Source: Aldrovandia affinis
Taxonomy: Eukaryota > Chordata > Actinopteri > Notacanthiformes > Halosauridae
DNA: 64,000 nt
Direction of reading: 5' to 3'
Assembly: GCA_029706075.1 (NCBI GenBank)
Contig: JAINUG010000011.1
Span: 2,344,501 to 2,408,500, forward strand
Under the pieces are notes generated by a model, which saw only the letters and a program-made list of their open reading frames with translations, was not told the origin of the DNA and did no database searches. Position numbers and translations under genes: made by a program. Shown here one piece after another: positions 14,380 through 24,211 of this stretch; position 1 is the stretch's first letter, and each line of letters begins with the position of its first letter.

Positions 14380-14690
14380 GGCACACTAAGAGTGTCCGCC
14401 TCTCTCCCTTGGTGTGATCGTGAAAGAGAGCGGGAGGGCGCCCTGAAAGAGGGTCCACCTCTCGCCCTCGGTGTGATTGGAAGATAACTCGCACTCGGCA
14501 GTGGAGAGTGTTTCTGGACAATGGCCCGAGAACTCTCACTGAAAGAGTGGAGAGTGTCTCGGGGCTGGATGTCAGAGAACTCTCACTGTGAGGAGTGGCG
14601 AGGGTCTCTGTGTGTTTGGGGTAAAATAGAACTCGGACTGAAAAGTTTGAGTGTCTCTGTGTGCATGGGTTTGGGAAGCACTTGAAAAGT
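14380..14690 (+). repeat. Imperfect tandem units in the LTR (likely U3 repeats)
   Basis: Two diverged units occur at about 14380-14470, each running 'gtcc(g/a)cctct..ccct(t/c)ggtgtgat'. They are followed by about four shorter units beginning AACTC(T/G)CACTG or a variant and ending in GAGTGTCTC-like phrases (starts near 14487, 14530, 14578 and 14630). Direct repeats of this kind in U3 often act as enhancers; that role is inference here. Confidence 0.5.
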
Positions 14691-15082
14691 CACTGGATAT
14701 GTGTGTGCCTCGGGAGGTTCTAGGGGAACTCCAGACTGAAGAGGCGCGGTGTACTGTTCGAGATTTGTGTTGAGTGTGTGTCGGGACAGTGCGTAGAGTT
14801 CTACCCTGTCCCAGTAAGTGTTGATGTGTGTTAATTGTGGATGTATGAAGGCGGTGAGGAAAGCCGCTGACTGTCCTTGTTGTGTGTTCCCCCGAAAGGG
14901 GATTCCCCCCTTGGAGGAGGCGGGGCTTTCATTTATTGTTTGTTTATTTTAGTTTCTTATTTTAGTTAATTGTTTTTGCCAGAAAGCTTCACAAAGGGTG
15001 AAGACTTTGTGTTTGTGTTTGTTTTATTTTAACCTGCTCTTCCACTGTTTTTCTCTCCCTAGTCTGGGAGAGATGGGGAAAA

Positions 15083-15088
15083 AATAAA
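15083..15088 (+). promoter_or_regulatory. Polyadenylation signal AATAAA in the solo LTR
   Basis: A canonical AATAAA about 100 bp before the LTR 3' terminus, at the position expected for the end of the R region. A short perfect hairpin follows at 15092-15107. Confidence 0.55.
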
Positions 15089-15303
15089 GATCCGGTCTGT
15101 AGACCGGCAAACCCCACTCCTCTGCCAGTTCTTATCAATAGCTGCTCTGCTCCAGTCCAGGGATTGTCACGTGGCGTGTGACACATACACTTATTTGTTC
15201 TTGCATTATGTAGACTTGCATATCTTCATTCATTTGTATTTCATACACATTGCATGTAGCCATTTATCAGTTGTGACTGATGAGCTATGAACAGGGAGTA
15301 GTA

Positions 15304-15574
15304 CAGTGCTTCTCAATTATTTTCTGTTACGCCCCCCCTAGGAAGAAGAAATTATTTCGCGGACCGGGGTGCTACGCGAAAAAAGCTGAGAACTGTTTAT
15401 GTATTTCGCGGACCGGGGGTGCTACGCGCCCTCGGAACCGGTCCACGGTGCTAAAAGGTTTTTTTTTTTTTTTTTACGTTTTCTTCAATTTTGCGCCCCT
15501 CTTGCACCCCCCACGCTACGCCTCTGGTCACACGCGCCCCCCCTGGCATCGCACCGGACAGGACCCAAAATTGA
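15304..15574 (+). mobile_element. hAT-like non-autonomous DNA transposon fragment
   Basis: It begins CAGTGCTTCTCAATTATTTT, the typical start of fish hAT elements whose ends read CAGTG-TTCTCAA. The body is GC-rich and contains a short repeated phrase 'ttcgcggaccgggg' (about 15356 and 15406), a poly-T tract (about 15461-15475), and phrases like 'acgccccccct' and 'gcgccccccctgg'. No matching right terminus or 8-bp duplication was found: at 15574 the sequence passes directly into the truncated reverse transcriptase of the neighbouring LINE. It shares the 'ggaccgggg' phrase with the intact hAT MITE at 34496-34661. Confidence 0.45.
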
Positions 15575-17500
15575 ACCTTGAGGAACACCCTTAGTAATCG
15601 GCAGGAACTCTGAACTAATGGATCCCAAGGTCACCGACTGTTGCCGATCAGAGAGATAGTTCTGGAACCAGGAAAAGGCACCAGAGCTAAAACCAATCTT
15701 AGTGAGTATGTCTAAAAGCAAGAGATGATCTACAGTGTCAAATGCCTTGAGAGATCTACAAGGATGGCTGCACAGTGTTTTTTCCCCGTCCAAGGCATTG
15801 ACAATATCATTTAAAACCAAAGTGACAGCAGAAACAGTGCTGTGCTGAGGCCTGAACCCTGATTGAAGCGGATTTAAAACAGAGTTAGCCGAGAGGAATT
15901 CCTTAAGCTGTTGATTAACTAAAGATTCCAACATTTTAGCTAAGCAAGACAATTTAGAAATTGGTCTATAGTTATTTGGGTCACATCTGTCACCACCCTT
16001 ATGCAGGGGGACGACATGAGCCGTTTTCCAGACAGCAGGAATAACACCTGTCAATAACGATAGATTAAAAATATGGGTTATCTGACTAGCAATCAGAGGA
16101 GCGGAGAGACGGAGAAAGAAAGGTTTCCAATCTATCTTCACCAATAGATTTCTTAGGATCAATTGCGTGAAGAGATTCCAAGACTGTATTTAGTGGGACA
16201 GGACCAAAAGTAAATTGAGAAGAATTTGAAAGAGATAGGCCTATAGAATTTTGATTAACCAGAGGCTGATTATTTTCACCCTGGGAAGAGCGGCAAGCTT
16301 CAAGTTCAAAAAGATGGCCAGCAGCAGCAAAGTGTCTATTAAAGGCAGAGCAGATGTCACTTTGGTCTTGCAGTAAACAATCAACAAACTTGACCTGAGT
16401 AGGTATGGAGGCAACAGAATTATTACGTTTCACGGCTTTCCAGAACTTTCTAGGATCTGAAAGGGAGCTAGAGACCAAGTTAACATAATAATCAGTCTTA
16501 GCCTTCCGGACAAGCGCAGTACATTTATTACGAATTTTCTAAAAGAAGCCCAGTTGAGGGCTCCTTAGTGCGTTTGGCTTAGAGACCAAGCTTTATTACG
16601 TTCTAAAAAAGGCTGACAAATCAGTAGAAAACCATGGACTAGATCTATTTTTTACTCTGAACTTTTGAATGGAGCATGTTTATCTACAATTGAAAGGAAT
16701 GTGTCAGTAAATTTTTTTAAAGATAGTTCAAGATCTGGGATTCCAGATGTACTATGAATGTCACTATTAAAGAGATCATTCAGGAAAGCCTGATCATTGA
16801 AATTTCTTACATTTCTTCTCAAAATAATTCGTGATGAAGTTCTTTTCATATGACAGTCCCTGATACAGGCAATGGGACAATGGTCACTAATACCTAGATC
16901 AAAAACACCGGCTGCGGAGATTTTATCGCTTTGTTGGAGAAAATCAGGTCAATCAGAGTAGATTTAGATGGGTTCTTCAAATTAGGTCTAGTGGGGTCTT
17001 TGACTAACTGAGAAAGATTAAGGCTAAAGGAGACCTCTTTTTAGATAAGCAGAAGAGGCACTCAGCCAATCAACATTCATATCCCCAAAAGCGATTATTT
17101 CAGAGTTTTTGTAGTTGGATAAAAGCTCAGCAAGGTGGTCTATGGAACTGACATTGGCAGATGGGGTCGATAGATCCCAGCAACAATGATAGAGTCATTG
17201 CTTCCAATAATTATCCTAAGTGCAAGAAACTCAAAGCATTTTGGCATGGAAACAGCACACAAGACAGTAACAGAAAAACAAGATTTAACATAAATTACCA
17301 CCCCTCCACCTCTTCCAGCTCTGTCCATTCTAAAACATTATAGTTAGTTATAGCAATCTCGAATCATTGATGCTGTTTTTTAACCAAGTTTCAGAAAGAG
17401 CTAAAATGTCTGGATCAGTATCGGAGATTAATAAATTCACATGGTCAAGTTTCTGAGGTGCAAGAAGACTTCTAATATTCCAGTGAATTAATCCCAACCC
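15575..17500 (-). pseudogene. LINE ORF2 remnant: endonuclease and partial reverse transcriptase
   Basis: Endonuclease blocks: 'HWNIRSLLAPQKLDHV' (about 17440-17490), 'DPDILALSETWLKNSI' with the catalytic-type Glu (about 17380) and 'GRGGGVVIYVKS' (about 17300). The linker holds 'SDPRKFWKAVKRNN' (about 16440) and 'DKHAPFKSS' (about 16665). Reverse transcriptase: 'VIPAVWKTAHVVPLHKGGDR' (about 16010), 'NNYRPISKLSCLAKMLES' (about 15950), 'LQSGFRPQHSTVSAV' (about 15840), 'KAFDTVDHLLLLDIL' (about 15730) and 'GVPQGSILGP' (about 15600). These blocks fall in at least three frames, so the ORF is dead. The catalytic YADD/FADD box and everything C-terminal to it are absent. Confidence 0.85.
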
Positions 17501-17628
17501 TTTCTGGATTTAAACTCAACAGGATTAAATGCACAAGGTGGGGAGAGCTCAGAAATAACTGAATTAGTGGGGTATTCAGATGTCAGCACAGCTACAGGGC
17601 TAGCATAAGTAGAACTAATGCCCTTATG

Positions 17629-18000
17629 TCATGAACCAAGAGATTTTCTAATGTTGGCAGATAGCAGCTGAGTACCCATACTATTTGGGTGGAGGCCGTC
17701 CTTCTTTAACAGGGAGGGTCTCAATTTAAATGGCTCAAAGTTGTTCACATAGATTAAATCAGTAGCAGTGCAGAGATTTAGAAGCCAGGTGTGCAAAGCA
17801 CGGAGCCTGGACCACTTTTTCGTCGCTCTCCCATGGGTAGGGAGAGGCCCAGAGACAATAACCCTAGGCCCTGAATCCTGAAGAGAAGTAAGCAATTTAA
17901 GGAGGCTATCTTTTAGGACTTCAGACTCACGGTGCATGACGTCATTTGTGCCAATGTGGAGTACGATGGACTGAAGGTTGGGGTGCTTTTCAGTGACAGT
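17629..18000 (-). pseudogene. LINE ORF1 remnant with SGNH/GDSL esterase domain
   Basis: One minus-strand frame shows 'SIVLHIGTNDVMHRESE' (about 17925-17972), matching the block with the conserved G-x-N-D. It continues through 'SGPRVIVSGPLPTHGR' and 'SRLRALHTWLLNLCTATD' to 'LLKKDGLHPNSMGTQLLS' (about 17650-17710), matching the final block with the catalytic D-x-x-H pair. The first esterase block (GDS with the nucleophile Ser) was not found upstream. A short tandem duplication (17997-18016, 'gtgacagtga' then 'agtgacagtg') lies where the upstream frame is lost. In CR1-like elements this esterase is thought to aid retrotransposition, perhaps by lipid or membrane contact. Confidence 0.8.
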
Positions 18001-18120
18001 GAAGTGACAGTGTGCAGGTAAATGCTCGAGCTGGTGTTCTGCACTCCTTTCATCTCAGAGTCTGAGACAAAGGCTGCCGGGTCCTCCCTCGAGTCTAAGA
18101 TACACCCGCTCACCTTTTCC

Positions 18121-19237
18121 CACTCATTGTTTGGGGCGATTTATCAACATTGCAAGGCAATCTGCCCATTTGTCTCCTGACACTTAAGCCGAATTAGACG
18201 ACAAGAGGAAGTACTCTTTCTTGATTTGTGCTTGGGTTTCTGGAAGCTTTTAAATGCTTGTGTGTGCCTTTGAAGAGGCAACGTGGACAGACTGCATTGT
18301 CCTTGAACGGAGCTTGTTTCAGAAGTGACTTTGAAAGCATATCGAACCTTTGCGGTTTGCAGTTGACACGTTTGGAATATTACTTCATTACTTCAAATTC
18401 ATATATATTCTTCTGTTCAATTTGTTCACATCACCACCAAAAGTTGTCATGGCCTTTTTCTTTATTTGCTCTCTTTCTTCATACATCTGAGTTAATTGAA
18501 AATGAAAGAGTTCTTTGAAATGTGTTTCTATTGGCTTTGTCCAACATTTACATATATAGTTTTATGCCTTATGTGAGCAGGCACCCTTTGAAATAAATGG
18601 AACCCAGGTCAAGAGCCACTAAACTGAATTATTTCACTTTGAATGCCATTACACAGTACTAGAAGGATTTGAGTGCTAACCCACAGACCATTAAAAGGGT
18701 CAAGGAGATAGGTCTTTCTGTTTTAACTCACCTGTAGTTCCCAGCCAAGTGTCATTCTCCTTATGGAGGACTGGCTGAAAGGCCAACTCTTACTATCACC
18801 TCCTGCACATGTAGCCTCATATTAAATGGACCTTACATAACTAAAGCACATAATTACAAGACATTTCAATATCCTGCTGCTTCCAGTTGCCATGGTCTCA
18901 ATGATAAATGAAAATTCAAATATGTATGCACTGAACATGAAAGCAAGGAGAACTGAAGTGGTACCATTCGTTTATCACTGCTCTTCATATGATGCACTGG
19001 TTTGAGCCACTTCTCTTTTTAAATGTTCAAGATATGGCTTTGTGCTGTGTGCTCTGCTGTGAGATTAAAATTCAGGGAGCGGTGAGTCCAGTGTGTACTG
19101 ACCACGTCAATTATATTCTTTGTCGTCATTGACAACCAAGGTGCCGACATACTCTCGCAAAGTATGTGTCAAAAATATTAAATGATTGAGGGGGGATAAA
19201 ATGCCTAAAAAATAAATAAACAAAACATTCACTGCTA
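18121..19237. other. AT-rich DNA, nothing recognised
   Basis: No supported feature found. Confidence 0.45.
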
Positions 19238-19345
19238 GGGGCCTCAGGTGGTGTAACGGCAAAAGTATTTTACCCTGGAATGCAGGTTGCCCACTGTGCC
19301 CAGGGTTCGATCCCTGGCTGTGCGGGGCAGCCAATCGCAATAGAA
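19238..19345 (+). mobile_element. tRNA-derived SINE head
   Basis: It starts GGGGCCTCAGG and carries a RNA polymerase III box A (19249-19259, TGGTGTAACGG) and box B (19304-19314, GGTTCGATCCC) at tRNA-like spacing. It cannot fold as a normal tRNA gene. The GGGGCCTC start is shared with the minus-strand SINE at 40035-40399. The 3' part is unclear; the inverted repeat at 19366-19569 follows closely. Confidence 0.65.
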
Positions 19346-19365
19346 ATAGAAATCAACAGAATCAA

Positions 19366-19569
19366 CAGAAATATTCAGCTGATTTACAGCATGTTTTAAA
19401 AAACGTGCCAAAGGTTTTTTATATATATATATATACTGTATATATATTAAAAAAACATTTACTGATAAGGTGATGCCAATCACAGATACTAAGGATCCAT
19501 GAAAACCATTTGGATGAAAATATTTGACATGTTTTTTAAAACATGCTGTAAATCAGATTAATATTTCTG
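19366..19569. repeat. Inverted repeat, 44-bp arms with few mismatches
   Basis: Arms 19366-19409 and 19526-19569 are reverse complements with about five differences (outer end CAGAAATATT, inner run CTGATTTACAGCATGTTTTA), enclosing about 116 bp that include an (AT)n tract. This could be a foldback MITE. No target duplication was identified. Confidence 0.7.
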
Positions 19570-22500
19570 TAGTAGCCTCCTCAAAGATTTATGTCATACA
19601 AACACTGAGATCCCTACAGAGTGCAACCCATTAGTACCTCATGAAATAATCATGATAATTTATTGCATTTATGTAGCACCCTTCACCTCAGGATGTCAGC
19701 TAAAGGAGCAAAATCTCCTTAACCGCCACCAATGTGCAGCACCAACTTGGGTGAACGAACAACAGCTATTTTTGCTTCAGAATATTCACCACACAACAGC
19801 TGAGATGGAGAGGGAGGGGGTTATTAAGCCAATTATACAAGTACTTCATGGATCCATGTGGAAATATTTACTTTGAATTCAAGTTTCATAGAAGTCGCAG
19901 GGATGTCATCAGAAGTGATTTCAACGATGCTTCATCCCATGGCTGACAGTCATTAATGCAAGTCACACTGATAGTCCTTCTAGTGGAGTGCAACTTGACC
20001 TCACAAAGGGTGTTTTTAACCTGCTCACAGACTGCAGTATGCATGTGCTTCTGGAGTCATGCATTATTCTCACACATTATCTCCTACCCAGCACACAAGT
20101 ATTTTCTGTTTCTGAAGGCACCAGGTTCTGTTGACCTTCAAATAAGAAAAGGGAAACATTCATCACTAGCTGCATAATCGCTTAGCTCCACCTATATGCA
20201 ACAGAGCACAGGAGCTGGGCAACTGCAAGTGACCTTGATCATAAAATAGTTCATTACAGCTTTCCTGATGAAATTTCCCAGATGAGGGAAGCTGTTATAA
20301 CACATCATGTTATAGAGGTCAGTACCAAAATGCACAGAACATAGAGCTGCTTTATCTAAAAGTACTTGATTTGTTTAGCTAAGTTACCTCTCTAAAAACT
20401 GGACAGGAAATAAATGGGCTTGCTTTGTAAAGTCTGTCCAAAGTTTTCCTGTTTTGATGCAACATATGCCTGAATTAAGGAAAGAAGTTTGATACATATA
20501 ACAGCTCCTCTTTTCAGCTAGCTGTTATACGCTCTGCCAAAAATGTGAAACTCATTGCAATATTTTTTCATTACATTTGTAAATCCATAGGGAGACAGAC
20601 TCATATTTTGACTAATGGTTTCTGACCTCTAATTTCATCTGGGGCAATTCTGGAAAATTCATGACTACCTAAATAGTATAGTAAAATATTGAAAACTTCC
20701 ATTAACATTAATTGGAAAGGGTAAAAGGTCAATGGCTGTAACTGCAAAGGTCACTGAGTTTAACCCTGGTCATATACTATATATGGAGGGTGTCATTTAG
20801 ACCTGCCACATAAGAATCATTATGGAAGATGGAGTACAAGAGAGGAAGCAAGATGTGAGATTAGCTATGCCATGTTTGTCTTCCCTATTTTGACTGCATG
20901 TGCTGGCAGTCTCTTCATGTTACATAAATATCAACGTATCATTTTAGGATGGCCACTTTAATCCTAAAGGCCAGTTTACATCAAAGATTCGCAACAAGAC
21001 ATTACACAATTACCAGTACTGTGTAATAGAATTTAGAACGTTGCAGAGAAATGTTGCAGCAGTGTAAATTACCCTGACTGGTCGTCGGAAGTCGGCTGTT
21101 GGCGTCTCTTGCAATTCATCATGTCAAGTCGAAAGTGGTGAGTTTTAGAACGTAGCGTACATCAGTCTTTTCACATCAATAGGTCGATCCAAAAGGAATC
21201 AGTACATCTGTTGCGGCCTTGGATAGCTCTGGGTAGATGGCTTTTTAAAAATTAATTTCATGAATTTCTTGTCAATCTCGATATCTATTGTGTCCTTGTT
21301 TTTACGGATTAACCACCATTCCATTTTGCTGATTAATGTTAGCTAGCTTGCAAAAATAAATTATGCACACAAAAGGCAGTTTGTAGGCTAGTACATTTAG
21401 TGTTGCATTGTAAATGTACAGTAACTGACATGTCGTAAATGTATTTACAACAGGTCAGACGAGGCTACTGGGAAAATGTTTGTTAACGTTAATACATTTA
21501 GGTGCTACTCATATTAACAAGTCACTCTGAAGCAACCAAAAAATGTCATTCAGAAGCATCACTGGGCTGTGCTGAGGAGAAGGGGACAGGAGCACTTGAT
21601 GCTGTATCGCTGGGCTGTGCTGAGGAGGAGAAGGGGTGTGGTTGTTTAAATATTTCAGAAGTGCATCTGAAGAGAGAAGAGGAGTATATGTGACCATTGT
21701 GTGTTACATGATATTAATTTAATAAAGTAGCTGACAGTGAAACTCATAATAGCACCTAAGCCATATCATAGCCTATAACATTCTAAACACAAACAGCAAG
21801 AGTAATTACTCATGTACCAAATGAGCACTATATACATATATATGCTATACATATATGACTAATCACTAATGAAAATGCAAAGGCTTACAACTACTGTATT
21901 AATTACAAAAGGAAATGGAAAAGGGAAAGCATTTTGATTGACTATTACAAGCAGAGGCTAATAATAGCCTTACTAACGTTGGCTAACTAGACTAAGATCG
22001 ATAGTAAAAATTTAGGCTTGGTTTCGTGAGGCAGATAGTGGATGGTTTGTGCAGTACACTTAAAAGAAAAAGTTTATTTCTCAAAATGATGTTGTAGGTT
22101 ATTCCCCAAACACCTGGCTGGTCTTCCCCACTTTCTCTACGTAAATTTAAGTAGGAAGTAACTGACGTTAACTCTAGCTATTTATTAAATTAGCCAACAT
22201 TACTATCGTCCAAAGTAAGCTAGCTAACAATAGAGAGGACAGCTCAGCTCTGCTCCAACGGTAACTACTATGCAATAAACTGTTTATTTCATCACATTAT
22301 CTCTGTGTTTTTCCCATTTTTCCTCCTCTTATCTTCTTCTTTTTCTGGGCACCAGAGGGCTTTGGACTTTTTGACATGATATTAAATGTGATAGTATATT
22401 AAATGCGCCATGTTCATTCACTTAGTGACTGTCATTGTGCCACACTAGTTATCAGGCTTGATGAAAATTTGTCTACATTGAAATGGCACCTGGATGCAGG

Positions 22501-22705
22501 GTTATGTCACTGAAACAGTTTGGTTATTTTTCAAGTTTATTTTTTTCATATATACTGAAAGCCATTAAAACACCTGTCATATCAACATAAACAAGAAAAA
22601 AACGATGTGTGACATTTGAAGGTTTGCAAACTTACTAGCCTACATTTGCATTGGTTTTTGAAGTTCTGAAGGGTCCACCCATTAGGGTCAGAATTAGGGA
22701 ATGCC
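19570..22705. other. AT-rich DNA; possible transposon edge near 20970
   Basis: No gene recognised. At about 20970 'ggccagtttacatcaaagattcgc' reads like a DNA-transposon terminus, but no inverted partner was found. A short tandem duplication built on 'ctgggctgtgctgagga' occurs at 21564-21630. Confidence 0.35.
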
Positions 22706-23218
22706 TGTGTCGCAAGGTGGCAGGGGTGGCCACCCTGCTAGGTTGTGAGTGGATGCAAGACAAATCCAAAATAAAGTTCTAATAGGCCAATGGCCAGTTT
22801 ATTTTCCTTAAACTTTATAAAATAAAACAAACCACAAAAATAACGAAGTTAAATCAAATGCTATTGCATAGGGTCAAATTGCAACAAAAAGCTAGCACTT
22901 CCTCCATGTCCAGAAAACTCCAATCAGGCATGGCAGGCTGTGCTTTTATAATGGACTAACGAAGGCAATGGCTCACAGCTGAGTTGATTGCTCATTAGCC
23001 TCAGGTGAGCGTGCCTGTAAGTGAGGCTGCTGCTGTCAAAGGTCCTGTAGTCCTCTCCTGGCTGTGCGAGGGAACAGGAGCACTTGACAGCAGCCAAAAA
23101 GGAGGTGCAGCCATCTCTATTCCTCCCTCCACCTCTCCCAGTGTCTCAGTCTGTTTATATAATTTAACAGTATTGTTGGTGAGGTATGGTCAAAATTACC
23201 ATACCTAGTTTCTACACA
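22706..23218 (-). mobile_element. LTR-like unit (possible solo LTR)
   Basis: On the plus strand the unit begins TGTGTCGC and ends CTACACA, giving inverted TGTGT/ACACA termini. Read on the minus strand it has a TATA box (TATAAAAG, plus positions 22943-22950) and, about 140 bp further, a polyadenylation signal (AATAAA, about 22797-22804), the order expected in an LTR. No matching 5-bp flanks were found (left 'atgcc', right 'actgg'), so the boundaries or the solo status are uncertain. Its U3-like part shares 'acaggagcacttga' with 21587-21600. Confidence 0.4.
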
Positions 23219-23503
23219 ACTGGTTTTCCACCAGCATGTAGACATATACACATAACCCAAATTAACAGTTTGCCCTTAACTTTCATTTATTTATTTATTT
23301 CTTAATCTTAATATTGCAAATCCAAAGCACATTACACATTAGCACAGCCAACGCAGACCAATACCAACAGGATCGTAAAATGTGCAACTAGTAGGGCTAA
23401 TATAAACATGAATCTGCATAGACATTTAAATCATCATCAAATGCACTAAGGCTGGTGCACAATTAAAACACAATGGCAAATAAATAAATAGCTGCACTCA
23501 CCA

Positions 23504-24211
23504 TTAGAAGAGTTGAAAGCGACAAGTCTCTGTTTTGAACCTTTTCAGGAGAATGAGTGTCATTCCACTCATTTGCGCACTTGATCTGTCTCGAAAGCCA
23601 GCTGCACTAAATGGGCCTTGTGTACATGGAGAATGGCGGATCTGTGGTCTGTAAAAACGTGTCTCAGAGTGGAAAACTATCAGAGCAATCAGTACATTTG
23701 GCATGGCCTCCAGGGTTTTGTGTTGTGTTGAGAGGAGTCGTTTAATAGGAGTCGTCCAGCTTCCTTCAATTTTCTCTTTGTCCATGAAATGCTTTGTAGT
23801 TACATACTCTGCTTCAATGTGAACTCCATAAATGTGCTTTATGGCTATGGTATCCAATAATGTTTCACTCTCCGGATCTAACACAACAAGCAAACTAGCC
23901 AACTGTTTGTTTCACTCACTGAGGCACTCAAATGCACCATAGAATAGCATCCATAGTTCTGTCTTGTCATTGTCCTCATATCTGAATGTCTCTTCAACCA
24001 CATACTGGCCCAAGTGCTTATTCACTGTGTGTCTCCATTTTGAGGGTGCAGCGGTCAGTGTTGCATTGGCAGCAGCGGTAGTATTCCATAGCTCTGAAAT
24101 CGTCCTCACAGCGAAGTTAACACACACACACTCTGCATTCTGCCCCCCTTTACAACAAATTGAAACCAAACAAAGTATTTCAGCCATGACAAGTTTGTAA
24201 TTACTATGCAT
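23504..24211 (-). pseudogene. Unrecognised 236-codon frame with one in-frame stop
   Basis: From the ATG at 24211 the frame runs 99 codons, meets one TGA (23909-23911), and continues in the same frame for about another 134 codons to 23504. A second in-frame ATG begins 'MAEILCLVSICC'. The first part is cysteine-containing ('SICCKGGQNAECVCVNF'), then 'KWRHTVNKHLGQYVVEETF' and an acidic stretch 'RYEDNDKTELWMLFY'. The second part has 'ESETLLDTIAIKHIYGVHIE' and 'HFMDKEKIEGSWTTPIKRLL'. I do not recognise the family. No signal peptide or membrane segment is obvious. A frame this long with one stop in AT-rich DNA suggests a recently broken gene or transposon ORF, but chance is not excluded. Confidence 0.35.

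Larger units (their letters stand above)
13931..15183 (+). mobile_element. Solo LTR (1253 bp) with perfect 5-bp target duplication
   Basis: The unit begins TGTGGAGG and ends GTGTGACA, that is TG...CA with TGT/ACA termini, and is flanked on both sides by the same 5 bp, CATAC (13926-13930 and 15184-15188). This is the signature of an LTR retrotransposon or retrovirus-like element reduced to one LTR by recombination. A polyadenylation signal AATAAA lies at 15083-15088, followed by a perfect 7-bp hairpin (15092-15107, CCGGTCT/AGACCGG); this sets the plus-strand orientation. The likely U3 contains a (GT)n tract (14165-14186), a 7SL-like segment (14243-14313) and several imperfect GC-richer tandem units (about 14380-14690). 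No coding sequence remains. Ty3/gypsy-like origin is plausible but cannot be settled without internal sequence. Confidence 0.85.
15575..18120 (-). mobile_element. CR1-type LINE with esterase domain, 3'-truncated
   Basis: A minus-strand LINE carrying, from its 5' side, an SGNH-type esterase ORF (about 17629-18000), an endonuclease (about 17140-17500) and a reverse transcriptase that stops at 'GVPQGSILGP' (about 15575-15605), just before the YADD box would be expected. Esterase domains are known from ORF1 of some CR1-like non-LTR retrotransposons, so a CR1/L2-group assignment is well supported. The 3' half is replaced by the hAT-like fragment. The rest of the LINE does not reappear on the far side of that fragment, so deletion rather than simple insertion is inferred. 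Confidence 0.85.

Noticed and set aside
14109-14539. Minus-strand ORFs of about 90 codons
   Set aside because: They are antisense to the repetitive GT- and GA-rich part of the solo LTR; composition explains them.
19238-19320. tRNA gene
   Set aside because: Box A and box B are present, but the segment does not form a cloverleaf and shares its start with another SINE copy; it is a SINE head. The heads at 26539 and 40399 were rejected as tRNA genes for the same reason.
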